DNA of 64,000 nt. Origin: Rhodopirellula baltica SH 1. GTDB taxonomy: Bacteria > Planctomycetota > Planctomycetia > Pirellulales > Pirellulaceae. Positions 17,290 through 26,469 of this stretch are shown here, in pieces. Under the pieces are notes generated by a model. That model made no database searches and was not told the origin of the DNA. It saw only the letters and a program-made list of their open reading frames with translations. Numbering within the stretch: position 1 is the stretch's first letter; each line of letters begins with the position of its first letter. Where the stretch lies: NCBI RefSeq assembly GCF_000196115.1, contig NC_005027.1, positions 124,001-188,000 on the forward strand, given 5' to 3'. The translations under genes were made by a program, and so were the position numbers.

Positions 17290-18465
17290 TCACCAATCCG
17301 ACAGCGGACCATTCTTGGACTGCCGCAAGACAGAAAACTGCTGGTCGCAGAACCGATCGGTCATTCCCGCCAAGTACTCGCCCACCACCCGGTCTTTCGG
17401 CCGGTGTTCGAGTCGACGTCGGAACCGCAACGGCAAACGCTCGGGGTTTTGGTGCAATGCCTCAAACAGCGTCCGGACTCGATTCGCGGCAGCTTCCCGG
17501 ACCGGCATCAGCCGATCGTGCCGGTAAACAGCCTCGAACAAAAAGCTCTCCAATTCGGCTCGTTCGGATGCCATGGTCTGCGAATGCCCGACTCGAATCC
17601 CAGCCTGACAGGCGGCATCGGCGGACAAACCGTCCGCGTCCTGCATCCGCTCGATCGAAATGTGAAGCAAATCGCCGACCTGCAGATCAATCAGCTCGTG
17701 AACCAACAATTGACGCAGCGGCCCAACGGGCAACTCGCCCGCCTTTTCGCGAACGCGTTCTAGCGTTCGGCGGATGATCGCCAGTTCAGACAAAGCGTCG
17801 ATCGACAACAATCCCATCTGCAATGCATCGTCGATGTCGTGAGCGTCGTAGGCGATTGAATCCGCCGCATCGACGATTTGGACCTCCAACAACGGTGCAT
17901 GTCCAACCGCGGCTTCGGCTTTATGCGCACGGGTGTCTTGGCCGGCCAAAGTCTCCTGCGACAGGTTCAACCCTGGAAACGCGTGGTATCGCTGCTCCAG
18001 TTCTTGAACGATCGTCAGAGCGAATTGATTGTGTGAAAAACCGCCGACCGATTGCATGCATTCCGAGAGAACGTCCTCACCACAATGACCAAAAGGCGGA
18101 TGCCCGATGTCGTGCATCAACGCGAGCGCCTCGGTGAGGTCTTCGTTCAACCGGAGGACTCGTGCCAACGTCCGAGCCACCGATGCGACTTCAAACGTGT
18201 GAGTCAATCTCGTTCGGTGATACGTGCCCATCTCACCGGTGAACACTTGCATCTTTCCCGACAACCGCCGAAACGCACTGCTGTGCAAGATACGGTCTCG
18301 GTCGCGACCGTAGGGACCGCGGTAAGCGTGCGGTTGTTCGGGGTGCACTCGCCCCGCCGTGTCAGAACTGTGCATCGCGTAGGACGCCAGCAACAGGTGT
18401 TCGCGATCGGCGTAACGGCGAAGATCGATCATCGGACCGGCTAGAGACATGAGTCGTCGTTCCAT
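17290..18465 (-). CDS. dgt: dGTPase-like HD-domain triphosphohydrolase
   Basis: About 391 residues from the ATG at 18463-18465. It is predicted to release tripolyphosphate from dGTP or other dNTPs. The HD metal site is visible: TRLTHTFEVASVARTLARVL with the first His, HDIGHPPFGHCGEDVL with the HD pair, and a later Asp in IVDAADSIAYDAHDIDDAL. RILHSSAFRRLSGKMQVF is the typical N-terminal Arg-rich motif of this family. In-frame ATGs at 18450 and 18435 are also possible starts. It is followed on the same strand, after about 235 bases, by the PIN-TRAM gene. Confidence 0.92.
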   Translation of the reverse strand: MERRLMSLAGPMIDLRRYADREHLLLASYAMHSSDTAGRVHPEQPHAYRGPYGRDRDRILHSSAFRRLSGKMQVFTGEMGTYHRTRLTHTFEVASVARTLARVLRLNEDLTEALALMHDIGHPPFGHCGEDVLSECMQSVGGFSHNQFALTIVQELEQRYHAFPGLNLSQETLAGQDTRAHKAEAAVGHAPLLEVQIVDAADSIAYDAHDIDDALQMGLLSIDALSELAIIRRTLERVREKAGELPVGPLRQLLVHELIDLQVGDLLHISIERMQDADGLSADAACQAGIRVGHSQTMASERAELESFLFEAVYRHDRLMPVREAAANRVRTLFEALHQNPERLPLRFRRRLEHRPKDRVVGEYLAGMTDRFCDQQFSVLRQSKNGPLSDW

Positions 18466-19104
18466 CAATGCCGACCATTGTCGGCGATTTAGTTTTGTCA
18501 GCGAGTAATTTCAGTGGTCGTAGAAAGCGGACTCTCGATCGACACCTCCACCATCAGATGCCAAGCGATGGCAGATTCCGTCTCTACCCTCCTAACATGC
18601 AGCACGATTCGCGCCGCGACGACACTTTGCGCCGCATTCACGCGACGAATCTCAATTCCGTCCCCATCCAAACGTTGAAGAAACGGGCTTGAGATGGCCA
18701 TCAGCAGCCGCCCAGCAGCCATTTTCTAACTCGATGGCTTCTACCGGGTGGCCTGCGGCCGGTTCAGAGTAGCTTTCATTGCGCCATTCTCCCATAGCAT
18801 CTGACCCCACCGTCGCCTTCGCAACGAGCCATTTTGGCATGCAACGTTCTGACCGCGGCATTTTCAGCCAATTTTCGCCTCGAAACCGGTTTCCTCACGA
18901 ATTCGGCGGTGAATCGTGCAGGAAACTCGCGAGAAAGCCTCCTCCCCGGCAGACGGGGGAACATGCGCCCAACGAATTGGTTGCTGAAAACAAACATCGG
19001 AATAGACTGAGCCCGCCGAATCGGTGCGGTCCCTACAAACGGTTCTCGCGTCTTTTTCCGACCCATCACTACGATCGGCCCTCCACCCCACCTTGATCAA
19101 CAGC
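18466..19104. other. Intergenic stretch between dgt and the GT2 gene
   Basis: About 640 bases between divergent genes. A minus-strand frame at 18498-18722 could encode a small protein but has no recognisable family or ribosome-binding site. No RNA gene or strong hairpin stands out. It is expected to hold the promoters of both flanking genes. Confidence 0.45.
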
Positions 19105-19932
19105 ATGACTGACCCAGTAATCGGCTCCGAGTCGCCCGTCCCCGCCGCCTCGGCGACCACCACCGCCCCGATCACCAACCGATTTCGTCCAGCCAAAGTC
19201 ATCATGGCCCTGCCGGCCTACAACGAAGAACAATCGTTGCCGGAACTGCTGGAACGAATCGGCGAAGCCTTCGCAGACAGCGGACTGCCCTATGAAGTCG
19301 TCATTGTCGACGATGGCAGCAAAGACGACACGGCCAAAATCGCTTCGCAGATGTCGTTTCAAATGCCCATCCATTTGGTCCGTCACGAAGTCAACCAAGG
19401 ACTCGGCGTCACCATCCGCGACGGACTCAAAGAAGCGGTCGACCGCGCCGGAGAACGCGACATCATCGTCACGATGGATGCCGACAACACGCACCCACCT
19501 GGATTGATCAATCGCATGGTGCAATCGGTCCACGAAGGATGTGACTGCGTGATCGCGTCGCGATTCCAAAACGGCGCACGAGTCGTTGGCGTACCAATCG
19601 AGCGTCACTTCCTCAGCATCGGGGCTCGCGTATTGTTCACGGTCCTGTTCCCCACACGTGGTGTTCGCGATTACACATCCGGTTATCGAGCCTATCGTGC
19701 ATCGGCCCTGCGAGCCGCCTTCGATCACTACGGCGACGACTTCGTTGGCGAGACCGGCTTTTCCTGCATGGCCGACATTTTGCTGAAGCTTCGCAAACAA
19801 GGATGCGTGTTCGGCGAATCGCCGCTGCGTCTGCGTTACGACCAAAAGGGTGGCGATAGCAAAATGCAAGTCTTCAAGACCATTTGGCTGACGCTCAAGA
19901 TGTTGGGTCGCCACCGTGTCTCAGGAACCTGA
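19105..19932 (+). CDS. Family 2 glycosyltransferase (polyprenyl-phosphate sugar transferase type)
   Basis: About 275 residues from the ATG at 19105; the frame extends to a GTG at 19024 but the extra residues look noncoding. The GT-A fold is clear: MALPAYNEEQSLPELLERI at the N-terminus, EVVIVDDGSKDDTAKIA, and the metal-binding D-x-D as VTMDADNTHPPGLI. FRDYTSGYRAYR-type sequence (VRDYTSGYRAYRASAL) is typical of the DPM1/GtrB group that loads a sugar on a polyprenyl phosphate, yet no C-terminal membrane helices are present. It lies three bases before an FAD oxidoreductase on the same strand, so the two probably work together. Confidence 0.9.
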   Translation: MTDPVIGSESPVPAASATTTAPITNRFRPAKVIMALPAYNEEQSLPELLERIGEAFADSGLPYEVVIVDDGSKDDTAKIASQMSFQMPIHLVRHEVNQGLGVTIRDGLKEAVDRAGERDIIVTMDADNTHPPGLINRMVQSVHEGCDCVIASRFQNGARVVGVPIERHFLSIGARVLFTVLFPTRGVRDYTSGYRAYRASALRAAFDHYGDDFVGETGFSCMADILLKLRKQGCVFGESPLRLRYDQKGGDSKMQVFKTIWLTLKMLGRHRVSGT

Positions 19933-19935
19933 TTG

Positions 19936-21348
19936 ATGTCGGTTGCCTCCCCATCCAACCCGGTGTCAGATTCCTCCTCCACGCCCCACTCCAGTTCAAC
20001 CAACGACGGCTCTCCCAGCACACGTTGGTTGGTCATCGGTGGTGGCGTCATGGGATTGCAGGTCGCTCGTGACCTGATCGATCGCGGTCAAGAGGTCACG
20101 ATTGCCGAAGCCGCACCCACCTTCGGTGGATTGACCAGTGCTTGGAACTTAGGCGATGTGATCTGGGATCGCTTCTATCACGTGACGCTGCTCAGCGACA
20201 CCAAACTGCGAGACCTCCTGACCGACCTTGGTTTGGAATCGCAAATGGACTGGGTCGAAACCAAAACGGGTTTCTACTCGGGTGGGCAATTGATCTCGAT
20301 GAGCAACACGGCGGAGTTCTTGAAATTCCCGCCGCTGAATCTGATTCAAAAACTGCGGCTCGGCGGCACGATCTTCTACGCCTCCAAGATCAAGAATTGG
20401 CGTCGCCTCGAAAAACTGTCCGTCGAAAAGTGGTTGCGTCGCTGGTCGGGCAAAGGCGTCTTCGAAAAGATCTGGCAACCGCTCCTGCAAGCCAAACTGG
20501 GCGAAGCCTACAAGCAAACCTCCGCCGCGTTCATCTGGGCCCACACCGCTCGGATGTACAAAGCCCGCCGAAGTGGCATGAAGACGGAGATGTTCGGTTA
20601 TGTGCCAGGTGGCTACGCAACGATCCTGGACAAATGGGTTGGCTGGCTGAAAGAGCGAGGAGCTGAAACACTCACGTCATCGCCGGCACGCCAAGTCCGC
20701 AAACTCGAAAGCGGTGAGTTTGAAGTCGATTTCGGTGACGGCCGCACGCAGAAATTCGACAACGTCGTTTCCACCATCGCGTCGCCCGTGATCGCCGACA
20801 CGGTCCCCCAACTTTCCGACGAAGAAAAGAAACGACATCGCGGAATCCGCTATCTCGGCGTGGTGTGCGCTTCGATGCTGATGAAGAAACCCATCAGCGA
20901 GTACTACGTCACCAATATCACCGACACCTGGGTCCCGCTGACCGCCGTGATCGAGATGTCAACGATCGTGAATCCAGACAAGCAACTTGGCGGCAATCAC
21001 TTGGTCTATTTGCCCAAGTACTTGCCCGATGATCACGAGGGCCTGAACGAATCCGACGAAGACTACAAAGAGAAGTGTTTGTCGACGCTGGAGAAGATGT
21101 ACGACCATTTTTCCCGCGATCAAGTTCTCGATTTCAAGATCGCGCGAGCGAAATACGTCGCGGCACTCGCCACGATTGATTACTCAACGCGTTTGCCTGA
21201 CATTGTGACCAGTGTCCCTGGCTTCTACGCTTTGAATTCCGCTCACATCGTCAAAGGCAACTTGAACGTCAACGAGACGATCACTTTGGGCGAAGAAAAG
21301 TTCACCGAAGAAGTCTGGCCCGACTACCAACGTCGCGTTGCGAAATGA
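19936..21348 (+). CDS. FAD-dependent amine-oxidase/protoporphyrinogen-oxidase-like enzyme
   Basis: The protein has 470 residues. A Ser/Thr-rich leader of about 30 residues precedes the dinucleotide-binding motif WLVIGGGVMGLQVARDLIDR and EAAPTFGGLTSAW, which bind FAD. GTIFYASKIKNW, SVEKWLRRWSGKGVFEKIW and the C-terminal FYALNSAHIVKGNLNVNE (the FAD-contacting end) fit the NAD(P)-binding Rossmann flavin amine oxidase superfamily. Its start follows the glycosyltransferase stop by three bases, so it is in the same operon, and a role in sugar- or isoprenoid-lipid modification is inferred. Protoporphyrinogen oxidase itself is less likely given this context. Confidence 0.88.
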   Translation: MSVASPSNPVSDSSSTPHSSSTNDGSPSTRWLVIGGGVMGLQVARDLIDRGQEVTIAEAAPTFGGLTSAWNLGDVIWDRFYHVTLLSDTKLRDLLTDLGLESQMDWVETKTGFYSGGQLISMSNTAEFLKFPPLNLIQKLRLGGTIFYASKIKNWRRLEKLSVEKWLRRWSGKGVFEKIWQPLLQAKLGEAYKQTSAAFIWAHTARMYKARRSGMKTEMFGYVPGGYATILDKWVGWLKERGAETLTSSPARQVRKLESGEFEVDFGDGRTQKFDNVVSTIASPVIADTVPQLSDEEKKRHRGIRYLGVVCASMLMKKPISEYYVTNITDTWVPLTAVIEMSTIVNPDKQLGGNHLVYLPKYLPDDHEGLNESDEDYKEKCLSTLEKMYDHFSRDQVLDFKIARAKYVAALATIDYSTRLPDIVTSVPGFYALNSAHIVKGNLNVNETITLGEEKFTEEVWPDYQRRVAK

Positions 21349-21358
21349 ACTGACCGCC

Positions 21359-21973
21359 ATGCCACACGCCGCTCCTCCTCCATTGCTCGGCGTGTTGCTA
21401 GCCGGTGGACGTTCGTCGCGAATGGGAACGCCAAAGGCCTTGCTGCCACATCCAAGTGGCGGGACGTTTCTGACACACAGCCTGGACCGATTGCGATTGG
21501 TGTGTGAAGAAAAGATTGTGGTCAGCTTGGCCTCCGAGGCCCATCGAGCCCAAGTTCAATTGCCGCCGTCGGTTCCTGCGTTGTTTGATTCCCAGCCGGC
21601 CTTGGGGCCAGCGATGGGCGTGTCGGTCGCCCTGCAACACGCGTCGTCCAACGGTTTCGCAGGTTGTCTTTTCACGCCGGTGGACCTACCTGATTTGTCC
21701 GTCGACGATCTGCTGTCGTTGGTTCATGCCTGGCGAGAATCGCCGACGCAAATCGTGCTGGCACAGCAAACCGATCCGGAACGTCTGCAGCCTTTGGTGG
21801 GCATCTATCCCGTCGCCTGCATGGACTCTATTCAACGCGTCGTCGAATCCGAACACCGCAGCCTGTATCGTTCCCTACGTTCGAGCGACCACCAAACCGT
21901 TGCGATTCCCTCCACCCGACTGCGCAACGTCAACACGCCCGCCGACTTGGGCCCTCCTTTCGACAGCACCTGA
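21359..21973 (+). CDS. mobA: MobA-like nucleotidyltransferase
   Basis: About 204 residues from the ATG at 21359. The N-terminal signature LLGVLLAGGRSSRMGTPKALL (G-G-x-S-x-R-M-G-x-x-K) is that of MobA/MocA enzymes, which join GMP or CMP to molybdopterin. LFTPVDLPDLSVDDLLSL contains the metal-binding D of this family, and LQPLVGIYP is also characteristic. It follows the FAD enzyme by 10 bases and precedes moeA by 10 bases, so a molybdenum-cofactor role is well supported. Whether it makes the guanine or cytosine form cannot be told. Confidence 0.85.
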   Translation: MPHAAPPPLLGVLLAGGRSSRMGTPKALLPHPSGGTFLTHSLDRLRLVCEEKIVVSLASEAHRAQVQLPPSVPALFDSQPALGPAMGVSVALQHASSNGFAGCLFTPVDLPDLSVDDLLSLVHAWRESPTQIVLAQQTDPERLQPLVGIYPVACMDSIQRVVESEHRSLYRSLRSSDHQTVAIPSTRLRNVNTPADLGPPFDST

Positions 21974-21983
21974 TTGAACCAAC

Positions 21984-23264
21984 ATGAACGCCACTCCCAA
22001 ATTCGCGTTCGACTCACCCGAAGAAGCCATTGATGCACTGTCCCGTCGGATCGGGACAACCGGCGTCCAGCGAGTCGAAATCGGCGAATCACACGATTCA
22101 TTGCGATCACTCCATCGGCGAGTTCTCGCCACACCAATTCTTGCCGACCGTGACAGCCCCGCGGCAGACGTTTCAGCGATGGATGGCTACGCGATTCGCG
22201 AATCGGACTTGCTAAATGAAGGGCCGATCGAAGTGACCGGCGAGAGCGTTCCCGGTTCACCTCCACCGTCCGCATCCGACACCGGCGTCATTCGAATCTT
22301 CACTGGCGCGATCGTTCCCGTCGGTTGCGATCGAGTCATCCAGCGAGAACACACCGACGAAACCGCACCGGCTTCGGCAAGCGACTCCCATTCGCTCGGC
22401 CAAATCCAGTGGACCGATCAGGCCAAGTCGATCCCCGCCGGAGCCAACATTCGTCGTCAGGGAGAAAACCTTTCGGCGGGCTCGATCGCGGTGGAAGCGG
22501 GTTTGGAACTGACCTCTCCGCGGCTCGCTGCATTGACCAACTTTGGCGTCCAACAAGTCGACCTGCACAAACCCGTTCGCGTCGCGGTGTTGACGACCGG
22601 AGACGAATTGGCATCTGGCACTGCCCCGGATCAATCGCCTTTGCCACCCTGGAAAATCCGCAACAGCAACGCGTCCGCTTTGCTCGGATTGTTGACCAAT
22701 CAACCTTGGATTGATTGTGCACCGCCGATGCACGCGGTTGACGAACCCGCCGCACTTCTCACGGCCGTGCAACATGCCATCGAGCACCACGATGTGGTGC
22801 TGATGACCGGAGGCGTTTCGATGGGCGACTACGATTACGTCCCTCGAATCTTGCGAGAAGCCGGCGCAGAGATCGTCTTTCACAAGCTTCCGCTGCGACC
22901 GGGCAAACCGATTTTAGGTGCCGTTCACCAAAGCGACTCCAAGTCGACGCTGATCCTTGGACTGCCCGGAAACCCAGTCAGCGCAACGATGGGAGCCCGA
23001 CGATTCGCGATGCCACTGATTCGCAAACTAGCCGGCATGACAAACTGGGAGGAGTTTCCTCCGCTGGTGACGCTCGAAGAGGTCAGTGAGAAGACGCTGC
23101 CGCTGCACTGGTTGCGAGGCGTCCGCCTGACACAACCGGGCCGTGCGGCATTGGTGATCGGCAAAGGCTCGGGCGATGTCGCCACACTCGCCGGTACCGA
23201 CGGCTTCATCGAGATGCCACCTCATGCAAATCACGCCGGACCGTGGCCGTATTTCGCGTGGTGA
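21984..23264 (+). CDS. moeA: Molybdopterin molybdenumtransferase
   Basis: The protein has 426 residues. It inserts molybdate into adenylated molybdopterin. Visible motifs are SAMDGYAIRESDL at ~residues 63-75, GVIRIFTGAIVPVGCDRVI, then VLMTGGVSMGDYDYVPRIL and LILGLPGNPVSA, all standard for MoeA domains. The C-terminal domain IV is present (RGVRLTQPGRAALVI). The start is ATG at 21984, 10 bases after the MobA-like gene, so the pair is an operon. A bidirectional hairpin separates it from the convergent ammonium transporter. Confidence 0.95.
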   Translation: MNATPKFAFDSPEEAIDALSRRIGTTGVQRVEIGESHDSLRSLHRRVLATPILADRDSPAADVSAMDGYAIRESDLLNEGPIEVTGESVPGSPPPSASDTGVIRIFTGAIVPVGCDRVIQREHTDETAPASASDSHSLGQIQWTDQAKSIPAGANIRRQGENLSAGSIAVEAGLELTSPRLAALTNFGVQQVDLHKPVRVAVLTTGDELASGTAPDQSPLPPWKIRNSNASALLGLLTNQPWIDCAPPMHAVDEPAALLTAVQHAIEHHDVVLMTGGVSMGDYDYVPRILREAGAEIVFHKLPLRPGKPILGAVHQSDSKSTLILGLPGNPVSATMGARRFAMPLIRKLAGMTNWEEFPPLVTLEEVSEKTLPLHWLRGVRLTQPGRAALVIGKGSGDVATLAGTDGFIEMPPHANHAGPWPYFAW

Positions 23265-23295
23265 TTGACCCCGCGAGTATTGACGTTAACAAAGA

Positions 23296-23329
23296 AAAAC
23301 GCCCGAGCATCGGAATGCTCGAGCGTTTT
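23296..23329. terminator. Bidirectional terminator between moeA and amt
   Basis: CGAGCAT and ATGCTCG pair around CGGA, with flanking AAAACGC/GCGTTTT extending the stem past one mismatch. A-rich sequence lies on the left and TTTT on the right, so it can serve both convergent genes. Confidence 0.85.
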
Positions 23330-23354
23330 CGAATTCAATCTTGGAAACAAAAAA

Positions 23355-24881
23355 TCAGGCGAACTGATAACCTTCTTCGCCGTGATCTGAAATGTCCAAA
23401 CCACGCTGTTCGCTTTCGGCAGGAACTCGCAGTCCGATGCAGATGTCGATCAGCTTCAGCAGGATCAGACTTCCGACTCCGGCGAACACGTAGGTGACCA
23501 GCACGGCGACAACCTGCCCGATGACCAAGGTGAAGTCACCGCCCGATTCGATCAATCCGATTGGCACACCATCGCTGACATCCCAGGCCGCACGAGTCGC
23601 GAAAACGCCGGTCAGAATTGCGCCGAGTGTGCCGCCGACTCCGTGGACGCCAAACGCATCCAAAGCATCGTCATAACGAAGTTTGTGCTTCAGCGTCGAA
23701 CACGCCCAATAACAAACTCCGCCCGCCATCGCTCCCATGATCAAAGCTGGCATGGGCTGAACAAATCCAGCGGCCGGTGTGATGCAAACCAATCCGGCGA
23801 CCGCACCACTGCTGGCGCCCAGAACGGTCGGCTTGCCAAGGACCAGCCATTCAAGTGTCACCCAAGCAACCGCCCCGGCGGCGGCCGAAAAGTGAGTCAC
23901 GGCGAAAGCACTGGCTGTCAAATCATCCGATGCAAGTTCACTGCCGGCGTTGAAGCCGAACCATCCCACCCATAACATCGCGGCACCAAGTGCCGTGTAG
24001 GTCAAGTTGTGCGGTTGCAAAGGTTCGCGTGGGTACCCCATTCGAGGACCGATCAGCAACGCCGCGACCAAAGCCGAGATCCCGCTGCTGATGTGAACAA
24101 CCGTCCCACCCGCAAAGTCGAGTGCTCCCCCGGCCAAGGCTTTGTCACCGGCAAAGTACGACAAAGGTCCTTCGTCCCAAACCCAGTGGGTCAGTGGGCA
24201 ATAGATGAATGTTCCCCAAAGGATCGAGAAAACCACCATCGCGCTAAACTTCATCCGTTCCGCGAATGCACCGCAGATCAGAGCGGGCGTGATGATGAAG
24301 AACATGCCTTGGAACAACATGTGAGTCATTCGCGTCATCGCGCCTTCCATCGGCGTGATGGCTTTGCCCAAGTCATCGTCCCAGTACCGCTGGACACCTT
24401 CCATGAACAAGTAGTCCGTGTTGCCGAACCAACCGCCTGATCCACCGAAGGCAAACGAGTAACCGTAGAGTGCCCAAAGCACCGTCATCATTCCCATCAA
24501 GAAGATGCACTGCATCATCACGCTGAGAACATTTTTGCGACGCACCAAACCACCGTAGAACATCGCCAGGCCTGGTGCGGTCATGAACAACACCAAAGCA
24601 CAACAAACCAGCATCCAACCGTTGTGTCCGGCCAGCAAAGCCTCATCGACTCCCGCTTGCAGGCTTTCCAATGTCGGAGCGGCCGGCTCCTCGGCTGCTT
24701 CGTTTTCCTCCGCCGGGGCAATTTCCTCCGCCGAAGCCGACGGTTCGGCCGGTGCAGTCTCAGCCGCCGAGGTATTTGCGACCTCGTCCTGAGCCCCCAC
24801 ACTGGCAACCGGCAGGCCGACCAGGGGCACACCGAGAATGCACGTGAGCAAACAAACGACAACCAACACGCGTGACAACAT
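23355..24881 (-). CDS. amt: Ammonium transporter Amt
   Basis: About 508 residues from the ATG at 24879-24881; the frame continues to a GTG at 24944. The N-terminus is a signal peptide (MLSRVLVVVCLLTCILG) followed by a Glu/Ala-rich stretch. The Amt channel then begins (LALFYGG-like LAMFYGGLVRRKNVLSVMMQ) and has the usual eleven helices. Family motifs include FAFGGSGGWFG, DFAGGTVVHISSGISALVAAL, LWVGWFGFNAGSELASDD, and AFGVHGVGGTLGAILTGVFA with the conserved pore His. It conducts ammonium across the inner membrane. No glnB/glnK regulator gene is adjacent, unlike many bacteria. It is convergent with moeA. Confidence 0.95.
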   Translation of the reverse strand: MLSRVLVVVCLLTCILGVPLVGLPVASVGAQDEVANTSAAETAPAEPSASAEEIAPAEENEAAEEPAAPTLESLQAGVDEALLAGHNGWMLVCCALVLFMTAPGLAMFYGGLVRRKNVLSVMMQCIFLMGMMTVLWALYGYSFAFGGSGGWFGNTDYLFMEGVQRYWDDDLGKAITPMEGAMTRMTHMLFQGMFFIITPALICGAFAERMKFSAMVVFSILWGTFIYCPLTHWVWDEGPLSYFAGDKALAGGALDFAGGTVVHISSGISALVAALLIGPRMGYPREPLQPHNLTYTALGAAMLWVGWFGFNAGSELASDDLTASAFAVTHFSAAAGAVAWVTLEWLVLGKPTVLGASSGAVAGLVCITPAAGFVQPMPALIMGAMAGGVCYWACSTLKHKLRYDDALDAFGVHGVGGTLGAILTGVFATRAAWDVSDGVPIGLIESGGDFTLVIGQVVAVLVTYVFAGVGSLILLKLIDICIGLRVPAESEQRGLDISDHGEEGYQFA

Positions 24882-25161
24882 TCCGGGCAGGCTCCAGTGA
24901 AAAGTCGATGGGGATGATGGTGGATGAAGCGTAATTTCCGCCACATCACGACCAGAGAGGACAACCGCGACTTCCCGCTTCGATGGGTTCGCTCCCCCAA
25001 GGAAACGGACCGCAATCGACGCGACTGACGCGTGCGTTCTTCATGATTTCCGGTAGAATACGATGACGGCCGAACCCGGGACACCCTGCCCTTTGTTTCA
25101 AAGGTGTCATCCTGCTCCTTACCATGCCATTTCGCGGCCCTCCCACCCATCATGTGGCCCC

Positions 25162-26331
25162 ATGCGTTCCGTTTCTTTGATTCACCAAAGCACGAAAATT
25201 GCTGGTTTTCTACTGCTTTCCACCCTCGCTTCGGTCTCCCACGCCGCCACCCCCGAGGAAATTGCCGCTCAAATTGAAAGCTTGTCCAGCGATTCATATT
25301 TGCGACGAGAGAACGCCACCGAAGCACTTTTGAAAGCTGGCCCCGCCGCAATTGACCCCTTGGTCAAAGTGCTCGAACGTGGCGATTTGGAAACCACTCA
25401 ACGGGCGATCGGTATCCTACAATCGATCGCCATGGCTCGGCCGATCATCGAAGGAGAATCAGAGCGGCCCAAATTGGCTCGGTTGGATCCCGACGAACCG
25501 GATGCCTGGGAGACACTGCTGTCGCTTTCGACAATGGGCGGCAGTCGTGGCGAAAGAGCTTCCATGGCGGTCGAAGAAATCACCCATGTCCGGCGAGCCC
25601 AGACGATCCAGACACTGTCATTGCAAGGTGCCGTGATCGGCGTCAAAGAATTTGTTTACGGTGCAACGAGCACTCTGCAACGCGTCGTCGAAATCAACGA
25701 GGCGTACCAAGGCGACGATTCGCTCTTGGAACTCCTACGCTGGATCGATCGAGTCGAGTACGCTCGCATCGAAGGCCCCGCCATTCGCGAAGGCGTCTTG
25801 AAAGGCATCACCCAAATGCCCGACCTAAAAACGCTATCGCTGCTCTACGGCGACATCAACATGGAAACGATGAAGGTCATCGGTGACTTGGAATCCATCG
25901 ATCATTTGGAGTTTCGTTACGTCACGTTGAACGACGAAATGATCGACGCGATCGCGAAGCTTCCCATTCGCGTTTCGTTGACGCTCAACGGCACCGATGC
26001 GTCCTCCGACCGAGTGGATCGATTGCGGCAAACTCTGCCGGGATTGAAGATCGAATACAAACGCGGCGGGTTCTTGGGTGTCCGCTGCAATGACACGTTC
26101 AACGAGTGCATCATTCAAAGCGTCGTCGAAGACAGCGGAGCCGAAGCTGCTGGACTTCGTCGAGACGACGTGATCATCCAAGCCAACGGCGAACCGGTTC
26201 GAAGATTCGCCGACCTGCAAGCCGTGATCAACACGCGAGACCCCGGGCAAAATATTCATATCGTTTATCGACGACTCAATGTCGAGTATGAAACCGATGC
26301 GAAACTTGGCAAACTGACAGAACCCAACTGA
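25162..26331 (+). CDS. Secreted protein with HEAT-like start and C-terminal PDZ domain
   Basis: About 389 residues from the ATG at 25162, chosen because a signal peptide follows (IAGFLLLSTLASVSHA). Residues ~26-85 look like an armadillo/HEAT-type helical repeat (EEIAAQIESLSSDSYLRREN ... AIDPLVKVLERGDLETTQRA). The middle resembles leucine-rich-repeat-like strands (LKTLSLLYGDINMETMKVIG). The last ~100 residues form a PDZ domain (GFLGVRCNDTFNECIIQSVV, then GLRRDDVIIQANGEPVRRFADL), which binds peptide C-termini. No protease domain is present. Periplasmic location is inferred; the function is unknown. It precedes mutY by about 140 bases. Confidence 0.8.
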   Translation: MRSVSLIHQSTKIAGFLLLSTLASVSHAATPEEIAAQIESLSSDSYLRRENATEALLKAGPAAIDPLVKVLERGDLETTQRAIGILQSIAMARPIIEGESERPKLARLDPDEPDAWETLLSLSTMGGSRGERASMAVEEITHVRRAQTIQTLSLQGAVIGVKEFVYGATSTLQRVVEINEAYQGDDSLLELLRWIDRVEYARIEGPAIREGVLKGITQMPDLKTLSLLYGDINMETMKVIGDLESIDHLEFRYVTLNDEMIDAIAKLPIRVSLTLNGTDASSDRVDRLRQTLPGLKIEYKRGGFLGVRCNDTFNECIIQSVVEDSGAEAAGLRRDDVIIQANGEPVRRFADLQAVINTRDPGQNIHIVYRRLNVEYETDAKLGKLTEPN

Positions 26332-26469
26332 TTCGCGACCAACGCGGATTCAAGTTCGCCCATCGGTTCACGCTCGCTTCTTCTCCTCTCGCATCCGCGC
26401 AACACCATCGATACCGAAGCTCCGCAGATCGATTCCGGCAATTGGCAAGATTCCAATTGGCGGTCTCGA

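Noticed and set aside
18498-18722. Possible small minus-strand protein upstream of dgt
   Set aside because: Reasonable composition but no ribosome-binding site or known family; not strong enough to list as a gene.
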